Assembly (NCBI GenBank): GCA_003971905.1
Contig: RSEE01000003.1
Location: forward strand, 806,001-870,000
Direction: 5' to 3'
DNA: 64,000 nt
Source of the DNA: Moniliella sp. 'wahieum'
Taxonomy: Eukaryota; Basidiomycota; Moniliellomycetes; Moniliellales; Moniliellaceae
Shown piece by piece: positions 1 through 10,893 of this stretch. Both the position numbers and the translations under genes were made by a program. The notes under the pieces were generated by a model, which saw nothing but the letters and a program-made list of their open reading frames with translations, had not been told where the DNA came from and made no database searches. Positions within the stretch are counted from its first letter, which is position 1, and the number at the start of each line of letters is the position of its first letter.

Positions 1-1253
1 TTCTCGGTGATATATCATGCATCATACACATCATGCAACCATGCATCATGCGACATAGCATGCACAGGATGCATGATGAATGATCGACAGGGACTGTCAC
101 AGTTTGGCTGAATCAGCGGGAGCTCTCAGACTGAGCTCTCCGACCCCGGAGCTCCCACTTCCACTTCCTGTCTCGAGCGCCTGGCTCTTTTCCTGTTATT
201 CTGCTTCGCGCCGTGTCCTCGGCGCTCGCTTCTTCCCCACGAACGCTTGCTACATTCCCTTCCCTTGTCTCGGCTCTCGTCCCCCTCGTTTAGAGCTCGC
301 GTAGCGCTGAGCCCCGACTGTGACAGGTATAGATGACCATCGATGAGGTGGAACACCGGCGCTTGGCCAGCCACCCTTATCAGTGATGTCTGGCCATGAT
401 CGGTGAAGCCAAGACCAATAGAGACTGTGCTCTTGCCAGGAATATGGCGAATGCGGGGAAGGGAGATTCCGACACTGCCTCCAAGCCGGGTGGGTTAGCG
501 GCATGGAACACACTTCCCCTGTGCACATAGCCAGACACACTCGGTCCCCATTACTCAGTCTTCAAGCTTCACCTCAGTCCTTAGGTCTTATTAGGTCTTC
601 ATACTCGCTGTGTGTTGGAGGGTACCCTGGAGAGGAACAGTATGACATTCCGATGCGCCTGAAAAAACCAATCCACACGCAGTACAGTATAGGTGAACCC
701 TACGGATGAAGAGCGATTCTCGGCAACGAGATGCGGTTCTCCTTAATGGACCTTGAAGCTTGAACTCATTACGCGCACATGTTTCTCGCAAATGATATAG
801 ATGGCTCCCTTAGGCATGTGCATGATGACTTGGATGTGATTGATCTGCATGGTGGATACCGAGGTAATCTTACGCTGCCGCCTCACTCAGGGAGAGTCGG
901 GACAGCTGCACTTGAGCCATACCAGATACCAGGGCATACCATTGGGACACCAAGGAGAGGAGAGAACAATCGTATCCTTTCCCATCATGCATCATCTGCA
1001 TCACATATCACACAAAATGCCAAGCCTCAGCAGGACTGTTTTTACAAGGCATGACTGTGCCTGCCCTCGATCATCCTCGGCCCGAGGGAACTACCTCGTA
1101 CCTAACACGTAACAACAGAGCACTTCGTTAAGCCCACAGGATCACAAGATATAGAGATGAATCATTAATCATCATAATATGCCAACTACATCCATAGTGC
1201 TCTTTCTTGTTCCGAAAGCACATCCGACGAGGAGCTACAGAGAGAGACGCAGT
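1..1253. other. Intergenic, no convincing gene
   Basis: Short open frames occur on both strands but none has a recognisable domain, intron structure or consistent coding character. Positions 15-80 and about 983-1010 hold clusters of ATGCATCATG-like words, which recur in intergenic DNA across the window. The stretch probably contains the upstream region of the lipase gene that follows. Confidence 0.5.
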
Positions 1254-1265
1254 TATATATATAAT
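1254..1265 (+). promoter_or_regulatory. TATA element upstream of lipase 1
   Basis: An alternating T/A tract lies about 180 bp before the proposed lipase start at 1445 and is followed by a pyrimidine-rich leader. Placement fits a TATA box with transcription starting near 1290-1300. This is seen in sequence only; the start site is inferred. Confidence 0.4.
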
Positions 1266-1444
1266 GCTCTCCCTTGCCGTGTAAGTTCGGTTATACCCGC
1301 GCCCTCTTCCTTTCTTGTCCACCTCTTTTGAACAACCCCACTTTACCCTTCTCCCAACACACTCTCTTTCCTGCTTCGCTGGAAGCACCGTACCCGCACA
1401 CTCTTTTCCCTACACGCTCTTTGACACGCATACACGTTTTCTCT

Positions 1445-3000
1445 ATGCGCGCTTTTCTCTCCTCCCGTTGCTTGCGGGCGTGATTCTATCATCACTGGGC
1501 TTCGCGGATGCATCCTCCATGACCAAGAGAGGTGTGTCGCGCGCAAATCGGCACAATTTCCTAAACCCACGGGATGATTACCCTCCACCACTGCAAGACC
1601 CCTTCTATCATCGCCCGCACAACCTGAGCCAGTACCATCCCGGTGACGTTATTCGTTCCCGCAAGATCATTCCCACCATGATGGGGATTGAAGGTAAGGT
1701 CGGAGACACCTACCAGATCTTTTACCGTACCACCAACGCCGACGGTCACCCGTCTTCGACGGTCACTACCGTTATCCGCCCCAAGCAAGGCGGGCCTCCC
1801 AAGATGCTGTCTTACCATCTTTGGGAGGATGCTGCTCAACGCGACTGTGCCCCTTCCTACACTGTTCTCAAAGGAAACGCCTCCCCAACGTGAAGGTTGT
1901 CGGTATGTTCTTCTTCCCAGGCCCTTAAATTTAACCTGCTCTTATTCGATTCTGACCTCGACCAAACACGGTTCGTTTACGCATCAACAGGGGATGACGT
2001 GCCCATTTGGTTCCAGTTCCTGCTTTCGCATGGGATCTCGGTAGTAGTGCCCGACTACGAAGGTCCCAAATCAGCTCTCTTCGGAGGATTCACAGCAGGC
2101 TATGCCATTCTCGACTCGGCCCGTGCTGTGCGCAACTTACTCAACTGGCCCGTCGATGCCGAGGTGGCCATGACCGGCTACTCTGAGGGCGCTCATGTCA
2201 CAGCATGGGCGGCGAACTTGGCGCCGAGTTATGCTTCCGACGTGAACATTGTCGGTGTCACCCATGGTGGCACTCCGATCGACATGGAGCTCACCCTACG
2301 CCACTTTGACGGCACCTCCTTCTCGGGCTTTACCGTTGGTGGCATTCATGGCATGATGGCCGCATACAAGAAATTCAAGAACGCCATCAACCGTGTAGCT
2401 CAGCCGGAGCTTCTCGACGACCTCAACGCCATCACCCATCCCCCTGTTTGCCACGCTATCCTTCGTGGCCCCCTTTACTCTAACAAGCCCTACATGTCGA
2501 TGCTCAACATTCCGGACGGTAAATCGCCGTATGAATGGGGACCAATCCGCCACGTTCTTAACCGTGAAACTCTTTGGAACAACAAATCCTCCGTCGGAGT
2601 TGGCTACCCAACTTTTCCTCGCATGATTTACCATGGCGACCGAGACGACGTGATCAACTTTGATGCGGTCAAGGCCTACGTCGAACAACAGTGTGCTCAC
2701 GGTGCCAACATTCAATTCAACGTGTACAGCGCCAACGCTCATACGGCGCCCCAGCTGGTGATCGGCGGCGACTTGAATGCCATGCGCTTTGTTCTTGAAG
2801 TCTTCCAAATCAACGGACACAAGTTCAAAAAGGGTGTCTGTGGCTTCCCTTCCCCGACTCTTCTTAATTTGGGTACCTGGGCGGTCGACGCCATCTTGGG
2901 AGGCGACATTGTCCAAGCATTTGCTGGACTTTCTGGTCAACTCTCTTCCTTCCGGAATATTGGATTTGGCGCGCACGTCAACAAGACCAACCAAGTTTAA
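1445..3000 (+). CDS. Secreted lipase, LIP family (lipase 1)
   Basis: Predicted extracellular triacylglycerol lipase of PF03583, the family expanded in Malassezia and Candida. The start at 1445 gives MRAFLSS, leading into a hydrophobic signal peptide that ends near FADASS; joining the two needs one extra base near 1465. Family landmarks in order: CAPSY (about 1845), VVPDYEGPKSA (about 2045), the nucleophile elbow GYSEG with Ser codon 2182-2184, an acid Asp in HGDRDD (about 2635) and a His in NAHTAP (about 2735). The usual elbow in this family is GYSGG, so Glu after Ser is a variant. A TGA at 1891 interrupts the frame; a 31-nt GT-AG segment (1890-1920) overlaps it but would shift phase, so either that intron plus a base error or a simple indel applies. 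About 500 codons, the normal family length. The family assignment is strong; the exact 5' structure is not. Confidence 0.9.
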
Positions 3001-3362
3001 GTTTAGGTCGAGTGCATCTACGTTTTCCCTTTTCTCTTCATCTTTTTGTTAGAAGTGCCACACTCTGTGGTATGAGCTATTGGTATATGCTCAGTATTTG
3101 CTTTTTTGCTGTTGGTGTGGCTCTTCCCTCGTCAAGGGTCGCCTCTGATTACTTGTTAACCCCTGGCGGGTTGTGCATATGAGTAGTAATAAGCATGTGT
3201 CTTACATATAATGGTGTTTTTACATACAGCATTCTCGTTCTCCTTTCTCACTTCATCAGCTTCATCCGACGTGAGTAGTTAGGCGCACCAGATACTACAG
3301 ATCGGAGATGCCTACGAAAGAAATACCAAATCCAAGTCTAAGTATGCTTACAGAAGCTCGAA
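3001..3362. other. Lipase 1 3' flank
   Basis: T-rich downstream region consistent with a 3' UTR. No further gene is visible before the tRNA. Confidence 0.4.
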
Positions 3363-3445
3363 GGTTCCATATTGTAGTTGGTTAGCAAGTAGGATTCTGA
3401 CTCTGTCGTATTCCTGAAACCTGGGTTCGAATCCCAGTGGGACCT
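3363..3445 (+). tRNA. tRNA-Gln (anticodon CUG) with intron
   Basis: Seven-pair acceptor (GGTTCCA with TGGGACC, one G-U), a D arm, an anticodon stem TAGGA/TCCTG, loop TTCTGA, and a perfect T arm CTGGG-TTCGAAT-CCCAG. The anticodon is CTG at 3397-3399. A 10-nt intron (3401-3410) sits after position 37, the canonical site. CCA is not encoded, as expected for a nuclear gene. Confidence 0.93.
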
Positions 3446-3639
3446 ATCATTTTGTTTTTTTCCAAGAACGGCCATCTGCGACTCGACCCTGTATTGACAT
3501 CAATCAGTGCCTTTTTCCACAGTTGGCTCGCGTTTCTACATCGAGTTCAGAGCTCAGAGAGCAATTAGCACACTCTGCTGCCCACCATACACCCCAAGGC
3601 TTGTAGAGCAACTGCAATTAGCACCAACAAAGGGCAAGG

Positions 3640-5165
3640 TTACAGGCCAAATCCAATCCCCTTCTCAGCCCACAGCTTGTCCAGGAGCACCAACCTCGCA
3701 GGCACTTCCTGCAGTGTAGCCAGATCGACATTGGCCACCGAAAAGCGAAGACGATCCTTTGGGTCGTCTTCAGTCCAGTCCTTACGCGGTGTGGGCTTAC
3801 CCACCAGAGTGGGAGCCTCGACTGCCGTGGGGGCATGAAGAATGCACCCGGAAGGGTCTTGACACCCACCAAGGTAGCCAAAGCCCTCGCGACCGATTCC
3901 GAGTCAAGGAACTTGGCCCAGGGATGGCGCACGTAGGCATAGTATCCGCCCGATGACTCTACCCCGCCCATTTTCCGGGGGTCGAGTGAACCTCCAACTC
4001 CTCCAGGGCACGCGCGAAAGTTTCTCGTCGCACCTGGATCGCCGCTGCCTCCTCAGCCCGCCATCGGATCAGCTCTGCATCCGCTAACGCCCAGGCCACC
4101 ACATCTTGTGTCGACCCGACAGGCGGACAGATCTGAAGATCATCCACCACCTTGGCCACGGGGCCGTAGGTGAGGATAGTGGATTGCTGGTCGGGGGAGA
4201 GAATATCCTTGGTAGGGTCAATTGGGCGATCAACGGTGGCCATGAGAGATGGGTGGGCTACCAGTGCACCCAACCGATGACCAGGAATGGCAAATGACTT
4301 GCTAAAGGAGATCAGTTGTACCACAGCTGTAGGTCCTGGGTTAGTAGGGAACACGCGACAAAAAACAGTAGACGTACTCTCTCGCCAATCCCATTCGTCT
4401 GAGCCTTGGCCAGGAAGCGTGTCTTGAAAGAGAGTGTGTGGCGTAGCACGGTGCCGCTGTCCCTCTCCCACTTGAGGGGCAAGAAGGAAATCCTTGTAGG
4501 TCTCATCCAGGATGAGGGCAATGCTTCCTCTCGTGCCAATAGAGCCAGCTGGGCGAGGAGCGAAGCAGAGTACACCGCGCCTGTGGGGTTGTTGGGTGTA
4601 ACAATCACCAACGCTTTAGGTGCTGTGCCCTCTGCGCGGGCGGTAGCCAGGGCCTGCTTCACGGCAGCAGGGTCGACCTCGAACCCTGGAGCGTGTGTGG
4701 CAACGGGGATGGCGGCGATGCCCAAAGCGGTTAGAGTCATGTAGTGGTTGAAGTACCAGGGTGGGGCAGCAGGATGCCATCGCCGCGCGCAGCCAGAACC
4801 TGGGCAATCGTGGCAAACGCCAAGTTGGAGCCAGCAGTGATGCAAATGTCCTCGACCTTGATGGCTTGCTTGGCATCGACGACGGAGTGCGGGCGGTAGA
4901 CGTGGTTCAGGTCGCGTGCCAAAGCTTGTCGCAAGAGGGGGGCACCAAAGTTGTCGCCATACCCCCAGTCAATAGGCTGCCGCTGAAGGCGGGCAACAAA
5001 GGAGGCAGGCGGGGCGACACCAGGCACGCCTTGGCTGAGGTTAATGAGCGGGCGGTGGGGCTGGGGCGCGGCAGGGCGGGGATAGGCCCAACTGCGCGCG
5101 ACGCTCACCGGCGGCTCGATCGTGCCGTCTACAACGAGCGGGTTGAGGGCGTAGCGGGGCGGCAT
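3640..5165 (-). CDS. PLP-dependent aminotransferase, class I/II
   Basis: Fold-type I aminotransferase, probably acting on an aromatic or other amino acid; the substrate cannot be told. Start ATG at 5165 (MPPRYALNPLV). Visible landmarks: LSQGVPG near the N-terminus, TPNNPTG (about 4590), LDETYKDF with the PLP-contacting Asp/Tyr (about 4505), and SFSKSF...PGHRLG, whose Lys is the PLP Schiff-base residue (about 4290). The C-terminus reads to ...GIGFGL with TAA at 3640-3642. A 51-nt intron at 4327-4377 has GTACGT, a CTAAC branch site and CAG. Four frame breaks (about 4757, 4525, 3972, 3830) are each repaired by one extra base, mostly in G or C runs. The style LSQ.VPG...HRLG resembles the bacterial-like fungal aminotransferases. 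Divergent from DUG2 across 242 bp. Confidence 0.88.
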
Positions 5166-5407
5166 CCTGGCAATTGATCGGTGGCGATAAGGGTTGAACT
5201 TCAACACTCCCTGCAAGCTGAACGTTCAGGCTGAACGCCGGCCGGACCCAACGAAGAGATGGTGTGATGGCGATCGTTGAGCGTTCCAAATCACTGCTCT
5301 GTCCAGGTGCACAACACGCTGGCCAACGATAGGCCAGCCGAGACGGATAAGAATTTGATTACGGAATTAACTTGGCCAACCAATTGACTAGCTGACTCGA
5401 GGCGGCG
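5166..5407. promoter_or_regulatory. Shared divergent promoter, aminotransferase / DUG2
   Basis: The two start codons face away from each other with 242 bp between them, so promoters for both genes must lie here. No clear TATA box was found; repeats of AACTTGGCC and GGCCAAC words are seen near 5320-5380. Confidence 0.5.
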
Positions 5408-8386
5408 ATGTCGTCCGTTCGTACCGCCATCTTTGACCTGCCCGACTCGACCGCCATGGCACTTGTCCATTCGATTGGCCACAGCAGCTCTTCGGTCCTG
5501 TCGCTCGCTGTCGATGCGTCGCTTGGCCGCGTCTTTACCGGCACGCAGGCCCATTGCATCTTTGTCTGGCGCCTCGGCACATACGAGCTGATCGCCCGTC
5601 TTCATGGTCACACGGCCGCCGTACTTGCGCTTGCCTCGTCCGAGCCCGCCAGCAGAGTTGAGGACAGTGCGCCTGTGGCAGCCTCAGCTCCAGCATCCTC
5701 TTCATCCGCACGCCATTGGCTTTTCAGTTCGAGCGGGGACAACACAGTGCGGATCTGGTGCGCACGCACCCTCGTCCCGCTCTATGTCGTGCACCCCTGC
5801 GACGACAATGTGGGCGATATCTACGCGCTGCGCTGGTGTGAACCAATGGAGATGCTTTTTCTCGGATGCCAAAATACGTCGATCCACTGGATCCAATTCC
5901 AGGGCGTGCACAAACAACTTGACCGCACCGCGTCTGCCACTGAGCCCCACGGGCCCATCAAGGAGGAAGAGCTGGCACTCTCCCAGCCCCGTGCGGGCAG
6001 CCCTTCGCCCAACGTGGGTCTTCCTGAACGCCGTCCGAACAAGTTCTTCGATTCCCAACCCCCTTCGCCTCCTGTACATCCGGTCGCGTCTCCAAATGCA
6101 CCTGCTCCCCAAGCGTTGCGCCTCGCCCATGAATCTATGATCCCCGCCGCTCACATGGGGTACATCTACACTCTCGACCTCATTCGTCGGGCGAGGGGGA
6201 CTGGATTCTGGTCTCTGGTTCTGGCGACGAGCAAGTTAAGCTTTGGGCGGTCTTGCCACCCACGCCGGCTCACCCTTGGGGCGGGCTGGAGTACCTACAC
6301 ACCCTGTTTGTGCCTGCTCAGCCCCCAGAGGATGACCGGGCAGTACTAGCCTTGGCTTCGTGGACACCTGCACCCGATCCAACCGGCAAGCAGAGTGGGA
6401 CAACAACTCTCTTTGCTGCTCGTCAAGGTGGGAAAGTGGACGTTTGGGATCTCGAGACGCGTACCTTGATTCGTTCTTTGCCTGCCGGCGCCAATGGAAG
6501 CGACGTACTTGCTCTCACCGCTGCACCCCCGGGTGTGGAGCATACGCCAAGTACAGCCGCTGCCGCTGGGGTTTATGCCGCTTCAGCAGACGGATGGGTG
6601 CGGCATTTGACCCCCGCTTCCGGTTGGTGGGAGCATGGAAGGCGCACGAAGGCACCGTACTTTGCGCGGATCTGGTCCTGCCCACTGGCCACATTCCCCC
6701 ACTCCTTCTGACGGGAGGAGACGATTCTCTTTTGAAAGTCTGGCTTCCCGTCAGTCCCATAGCAGCCGAGGGGGAGCGGCCCCGTGTTTGGAAGCCCGAC
6801 ATGCCTCTTGCTGCCGAGCAAGACAGCCAGGAGTACCGTGACCTCCAGCTGACACACTCGCTAGCGGCGTTTGTTGCCTTCCCTCCGTGTCACATGGAGC
6901 GACTCACCATGGTACTTGCGTCGGCGGGGAGGACAAGGCGTCAAGTCCTTCGTCGGCCCCAGGGGACTCGACTGAAGCGTGCCGCCAAGCTGCCTTGTGG
7001 CTCAAGTCGCTCCTCGCTGACTTGGGGGCAAGCGGCGCCCGTCTTGTCTCTGCCGGGAGGGGCAGGAACCCTGTGGTGCTCGCCATCTTCCGAGCCAACA
7101 AGCCTGGCATTGCTAATCCACGCCGCATCCTCTACTATGGACACTACGATGTCATCTCGGCGCCGCACCGTGGCGCCGGAGGCTGGAGTTCCGATCCGTT
7201 CCAATTGCGTGGGGCTGATGGATACTTCTACGCCCGTGGAGCCAGCGACAACAAAGGTCCCATCTTGGCCACCATCTACGCCGCAGCAGCCATGGTCGCC
7301 ACCAAGTCTCTTCCCGTCGATGTGGTAGTCTGTGTGGAGGGCGAGGAGGAACGTGGTTCTCCGGGGCTGCAGGAAGCCGTCCGGTCCGTTAAAGACCAAG
7401 TGGGCCAAATCGTATGTCCCTCTTTTCATATCGGTTGACCGCCGCTGACCCATTTTCAAAGGACGTGATCTTGCTCGCCAATTCGTATTGGCTTGGGGAG
7501 GATTTACCCTGCCTTACGGTCGGCTTGCGTGGCGTGATCCAGGCCAGTCTTTGCATAGAAGGCCGCCGGCCGGACGTACACTCAGGTGTCGAGGGGGTGC
7601 CGTGCGGGAACCCATGATCGACATGATCAGTCTTTTGGCCAAGACGACCTCAGGTTCAGAGGTGGCCGTGCCCGGGTTTTACGACCACGTTCGTCCTGTA
7701 AGCAAGGAAGAAGCAGCGCACTACGCCTCGATTGCTGCGTTGGTCCGTGCCTCTACGCCCGCTGCACCACAGCCTCTCCCGATCCTTCGCATGAACCTCA
7801 ACCGCGCCGCGCTACCGCCCACAACGTGGTAGCTAGCGACCTGGTTGCGCGCTGGCGTTCGCCCACGCTCTCAGTCCACTCCCTCACTGCCTCCGGGCCT
7901 AACAACAACACTGTCATCCCCAACCGTGTACGGGCGAGTGTGTCAGTCCGTCTTGTTCCGGACCAATCGCTGCCTAAGATTGTCGAGGCCTTGACGCAGT
8001 TCTGGCATGACCAGTTTCTCGCACTCCATTCTCCCAACCACCTGGCCATCCAGGTGGACCACACGGCCGATTGGTGGGATGCCCAAACCGATTCGCCTTA
8101 CTTTGTTGCGCTTCGACAGGCGGTGGGAGACGTATGGCACCCTGCGAAACAAGCCGATGGTCTGTCGGTGCCCGTGGCCATTCGCGAGGGTGGCTCGATC
8201 CCGGCCATTGCGATGTTGGAGAACGAGTTGGGAGCAACGGCGGTTCATCTTCCCATGGGCCAAGCTTCCGATGCTGCCCACCTAGCCGACGAGCGCATCC
8301 GCATCCTCAACCTATTCAATGGCCGCGAGTGGTGGCGCGCTTCTTTGACTTGGCCTCTGCGCAGTAATTCTCATCAGGCTCTTTAA
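5408..8386 (+). CDS. DUG2: Glutathione-degrading Dug2-like WD40 / M20 peptidase
   Basis: Dug2 together with Dug3 hydrolyses glutathione at the gamma-glutamyl bond in the cytosol. The first half (5408-6870) carries WD40 repeats, e.g. FSSSGDNTVRIW, SGSGDEQVKLW, GKVDVWDLETR, LLTGGDDSLLKVW. The second half is an M20 metallopeptidase: YYGHYDV (metal His and Asp, about 7137), GASDNKGP (bridging Asp, about 7240), EGEEERGSPG (catalytic Glu pair, about 7340), DVHSGVEG, and a terminal metal His in SDAAHLADE (about 8275). An intron at 7412-7461 (50 nt, GTATGT) joins VGQI to DVILLANS. Frame shifts occur near 6185, 6630, 6885, 7600 and 7820; the one at 6185 is a single missing base. The fusion order and size (about 990 residues) match fungal Dug2. 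Convergent with the TTC1 gene. Confidence 0.9.
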
Positions 8387-8880
8387 AGTGACCTCCAAAA
8401 GTACATTCTGTTGTGCCTTTTCCTCTTCATCTTCCATTTCTACTTGACCAATAACATATGTTACGTTCCACAAGTCTGTGGGGCCCGGTGACGCAGTGAC
8501 GGGATCTAGGATAGTGGATCATGCAGGCCATAGTGTGAATGTATTTGAGTATTGAAGCTGTATAGGCACTGATAGAGACAGAGTCGATGAAACTGGAAGC
8601 TTGAAGCGCGAACATGTGGGCTTGGGCATGGGAGAGCCAAAGGCGTTTACTCACCAATTGCGAGCATGCGCAATAGCTGTCGTGCATTCTACAGCACGTC
8701 CTGTGGTGGAGGCTAGTATGGCGGAGACTGGCGTTCAGCTTGCTCAGTGGCAGTGTTGCGGATTTTCATCTGTTTCCTTTGGGCCATGGAATATGAACTG
8801 CCCATTCTTCTTTACGGCTTTGATAAGGAGATGATGAATACCGCGCGGGGATATACATGCAACGCTACCTCATGCCTTCA
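8387..8880. other. Convergent intergenic region DUG2 / TTC1
   Basis: Holds the 3' ends of two convergent genes. No gene or RNA signature was recognised. Confidence 0.4.
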
Positions 8881-9840
8881 TTACCTTCCGCGGTTAAAGT
8901 TGATGGAATACCCGCCACCTTCCTAAGGACAAATCAGTGAGGGTCAGTACTCAGTACCGCGCGCACAAACAGCGTTTCCGTCCTGAGAGTAGTAGGTACC
9001 TGTTGCTCAAAGCCAAAGTCCTTGGTAGAAAAGCCAAAAGGGTTGAGGAACGCATTGGCGGTATCACTCAGTGCTTGCAAGCCCAGCTTTTTCATTCGCT
9101 CCGTCTCCTCTTGCAACGCTTTTTGGGCGCGTGCATCAACTTGTTGCTTAGCTGCCTGCCATTGCACCTTGCTGGCAGGTGTGACCAAAGGCGGGTCATC
9201 GGGCAAAGAACACAGTTTTTCGTAATCTGCATGAGCATCCATATTGGGTCAGAACAAAGCTAGCCAGACCAGACCGAATCAGGCGATCATACCGGCTCGA
9301 GCCTCGTTCAGTTCGGTTAAGCCACCAATTTGCTCGCACGCAGTCGCCCGTCGGTAGAGCGCCTTGACATACAGCGGCTTGTCCTGTAAAGCTGTAGGTG
9401 GCCCCATCCCACCATCGTCAGTCAATATTCAATGACCACGAAAGAGGAGAAGGGATAGTTACCATTCGTGGCAGCCTCTCTCGCCTCGACCCACTGCTTG
9501 GCACCCGAGCTGCAGCAGCCATGTTGGCATACAACGTGGCCCGGAGGTCGCGCGTCGCAGCATCATCGCTCTCTGACCGCACAGGGAGAGCCGCAATCGC
9601 ATCCAAGTACTCCGATTGAGCTTCCGAGTAGAGGCGTTTCTTGAACAGAGAATCAGCGCGTTGTTTGTGTTGCTGGGACTGGGATTGGGATTGGGATTGG
9701 GGTTGGGCGTCAGTGGCGCTGGCGGGCGGCTCGGGGGCAGCGGGGGAGAGGGAGGTGTCTGTGGGCTGGTGGACTTGGGCTGAAACGGGAGGGCGGGGAC
9801 TGGGCTCTGCGTTTGCAGGCGGAGAGGGGGCAGACGCCAT
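8881..9840 (-). CDS. TPR protein, TTC1-like
   Basis: Tetratricopeptide-repeat co-chaperone of the TTC1 type. Start ATG 9840. The N-terminus is a disordered Pro/Ser/Gln region with a QSQSQSQ run from a GGGATT repeat. TPR helices follow (RADSLFKKRLYSEAQSEYLD; LYANMAAA; LYRRATACEQIGG). The diagnostic tail NPFGFSTKDFGFEQ, then EGGGYSINF, matches the conserved TTC1 C-terminus. Exons read 9840-9463, 9391-9293, 9226-9000 and 8922-8881; introns are 71, 66 and 77 nt with GT-AG ends (GTAACT, GTATGA, GTACCT). The last intron restores GYSINF before TAA at 8881-8883, which supports the model. One base is missing near 9510 in the second TPR. About 249 residues. Confidence 0.88.
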
Positions 9841-10049
9841 GGCGACAGGCCGGACGGTGGCGTAAGGATGAAAAGCGGTGGCGGTGGCGGAGAGGCTGAG
9901 GAGGGCGCTGTGCGCTGCGATGCTGGAGACGATGGGATGGCCCGCCAGGCTAATTTAAGCTGGTTCGCTGCGTGTTCGAGCAGCTTCCCTCCTGCCAGGC
10001 GGAATCATTAATCAAGCGCCGCCGGCTGCCGACAGCAATTTCAACTTTC
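9841..10049. promoter_or_regulatory. Divergent promoter, TTC1 / PP2C remnant
   Basis: 209 bp between two divergent reading frames; presumably the promoter of TTC1. No core element was recognised. Confidence 0.35.
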
Positions 10050-10893
10050 ATGCCCCGCTTTGGTCCGCAACGCTAGTCTTGCTGCTTTCCCTCCAGTGGG
10101 GCAGGTGGGAACGCTGCCTCATCCATAGCCATTGGCACCCCCTCTCTATCCAGTTCGTTGATGCCCCTTCTCCCAGGCAAGAAGCCCCTGCCTCAGTGCT
10201 GAAAGAGCACCTACGCCTTCACTGGCCCGCCTATGCTGCTGTGGCCGGCTGTGTGACCTTAGCAGGTCTCTATCGTGAGACCCTACTCCCAAACAGAGGG
10301 GGCCCGGGGGCTTGCCACTTCATCCCCAGCCACCTCAGTACGTTCCAAGGTGCAGGGGGGTGGGCACAAGATTGTCACCGCCCTCGCATCCGATGAGGTG
10401 GACAGTGTGCTGCGTGCCCATGAGCGGTTACATTGAATAAAAGCAAGGGCACAATGCCCGTCCCCCGCGGCCAAAGCCAACAGATTTGTTTTACTTTGCC
10501 GACGACAACCTGTCGACGCATCTGATTGGCAATGCGTTGGGAGGTGCACAGCGGGTTCGGGTGGCCGGGCTGCTGGCCATTCTGTCCCCCGAGTCGTGCC
10601 GGTACCGGGACGATATGACGGTCAACGTCATTCTTCTCCATGACGAGCTCCTTGCCCTGCCGGGGCGGCAGACGCCTGAGCTGAAGCATAACCCCAGCTT
10701 GAAGTGCTGTAATTCTACTCTGCTGGTGTTTTGGTCCGCTGCCAATCAGTCACACACCGCAACCGGTCGCCCATGGCCAGGGCGATGGAATGGCTGTCGG
10801 TGGGGCGCCGCTGGCGGCCCCATACGCATGCGTCGATCTAGGTCGATCTTTCTGTTTCTGGTAATTGGAGCCAAGCGTTTCGCATCGCTTTGA
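10050..10893 (+). pseudogene. Mitochondrial PP2C (pyruvate dehydrogenase phosphatase-like) lacking its catalytic core
   Basis: Two ends of a PTC5/PDP-type PP2C are present and the middle is not. The N-terminal part (10050-10430) has a basic start (MPRFGPQR), a hydrophobic segment (WPAYAAVAGCVTLAGLY) and then TALASDEVDSVLRAHE, which resembles the region just before the phosphatase domain in fungal PDPs. About 40 bp later (10471) the text resumes at DDNLSTHLIGNALGG ... LSPESCRYRDDMTVNVILL, the extreme C-terminal PP2C motif with its metal-binding Asp pair. The several hundred residues of core between them, including the N-terminal metal Asp motifs, are missing. This is a real deletion or an assembly collapse, not a base-call error. 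As it stands no active phosphatase could be made. Confidence 0.65.

Noticed and set aside
2296-2994. 232-codon minus-strand open frame
   Set aside because: Exact antisense of the lipase 1 catalytic region, whose plus frame carries the family motifs; a shadow.
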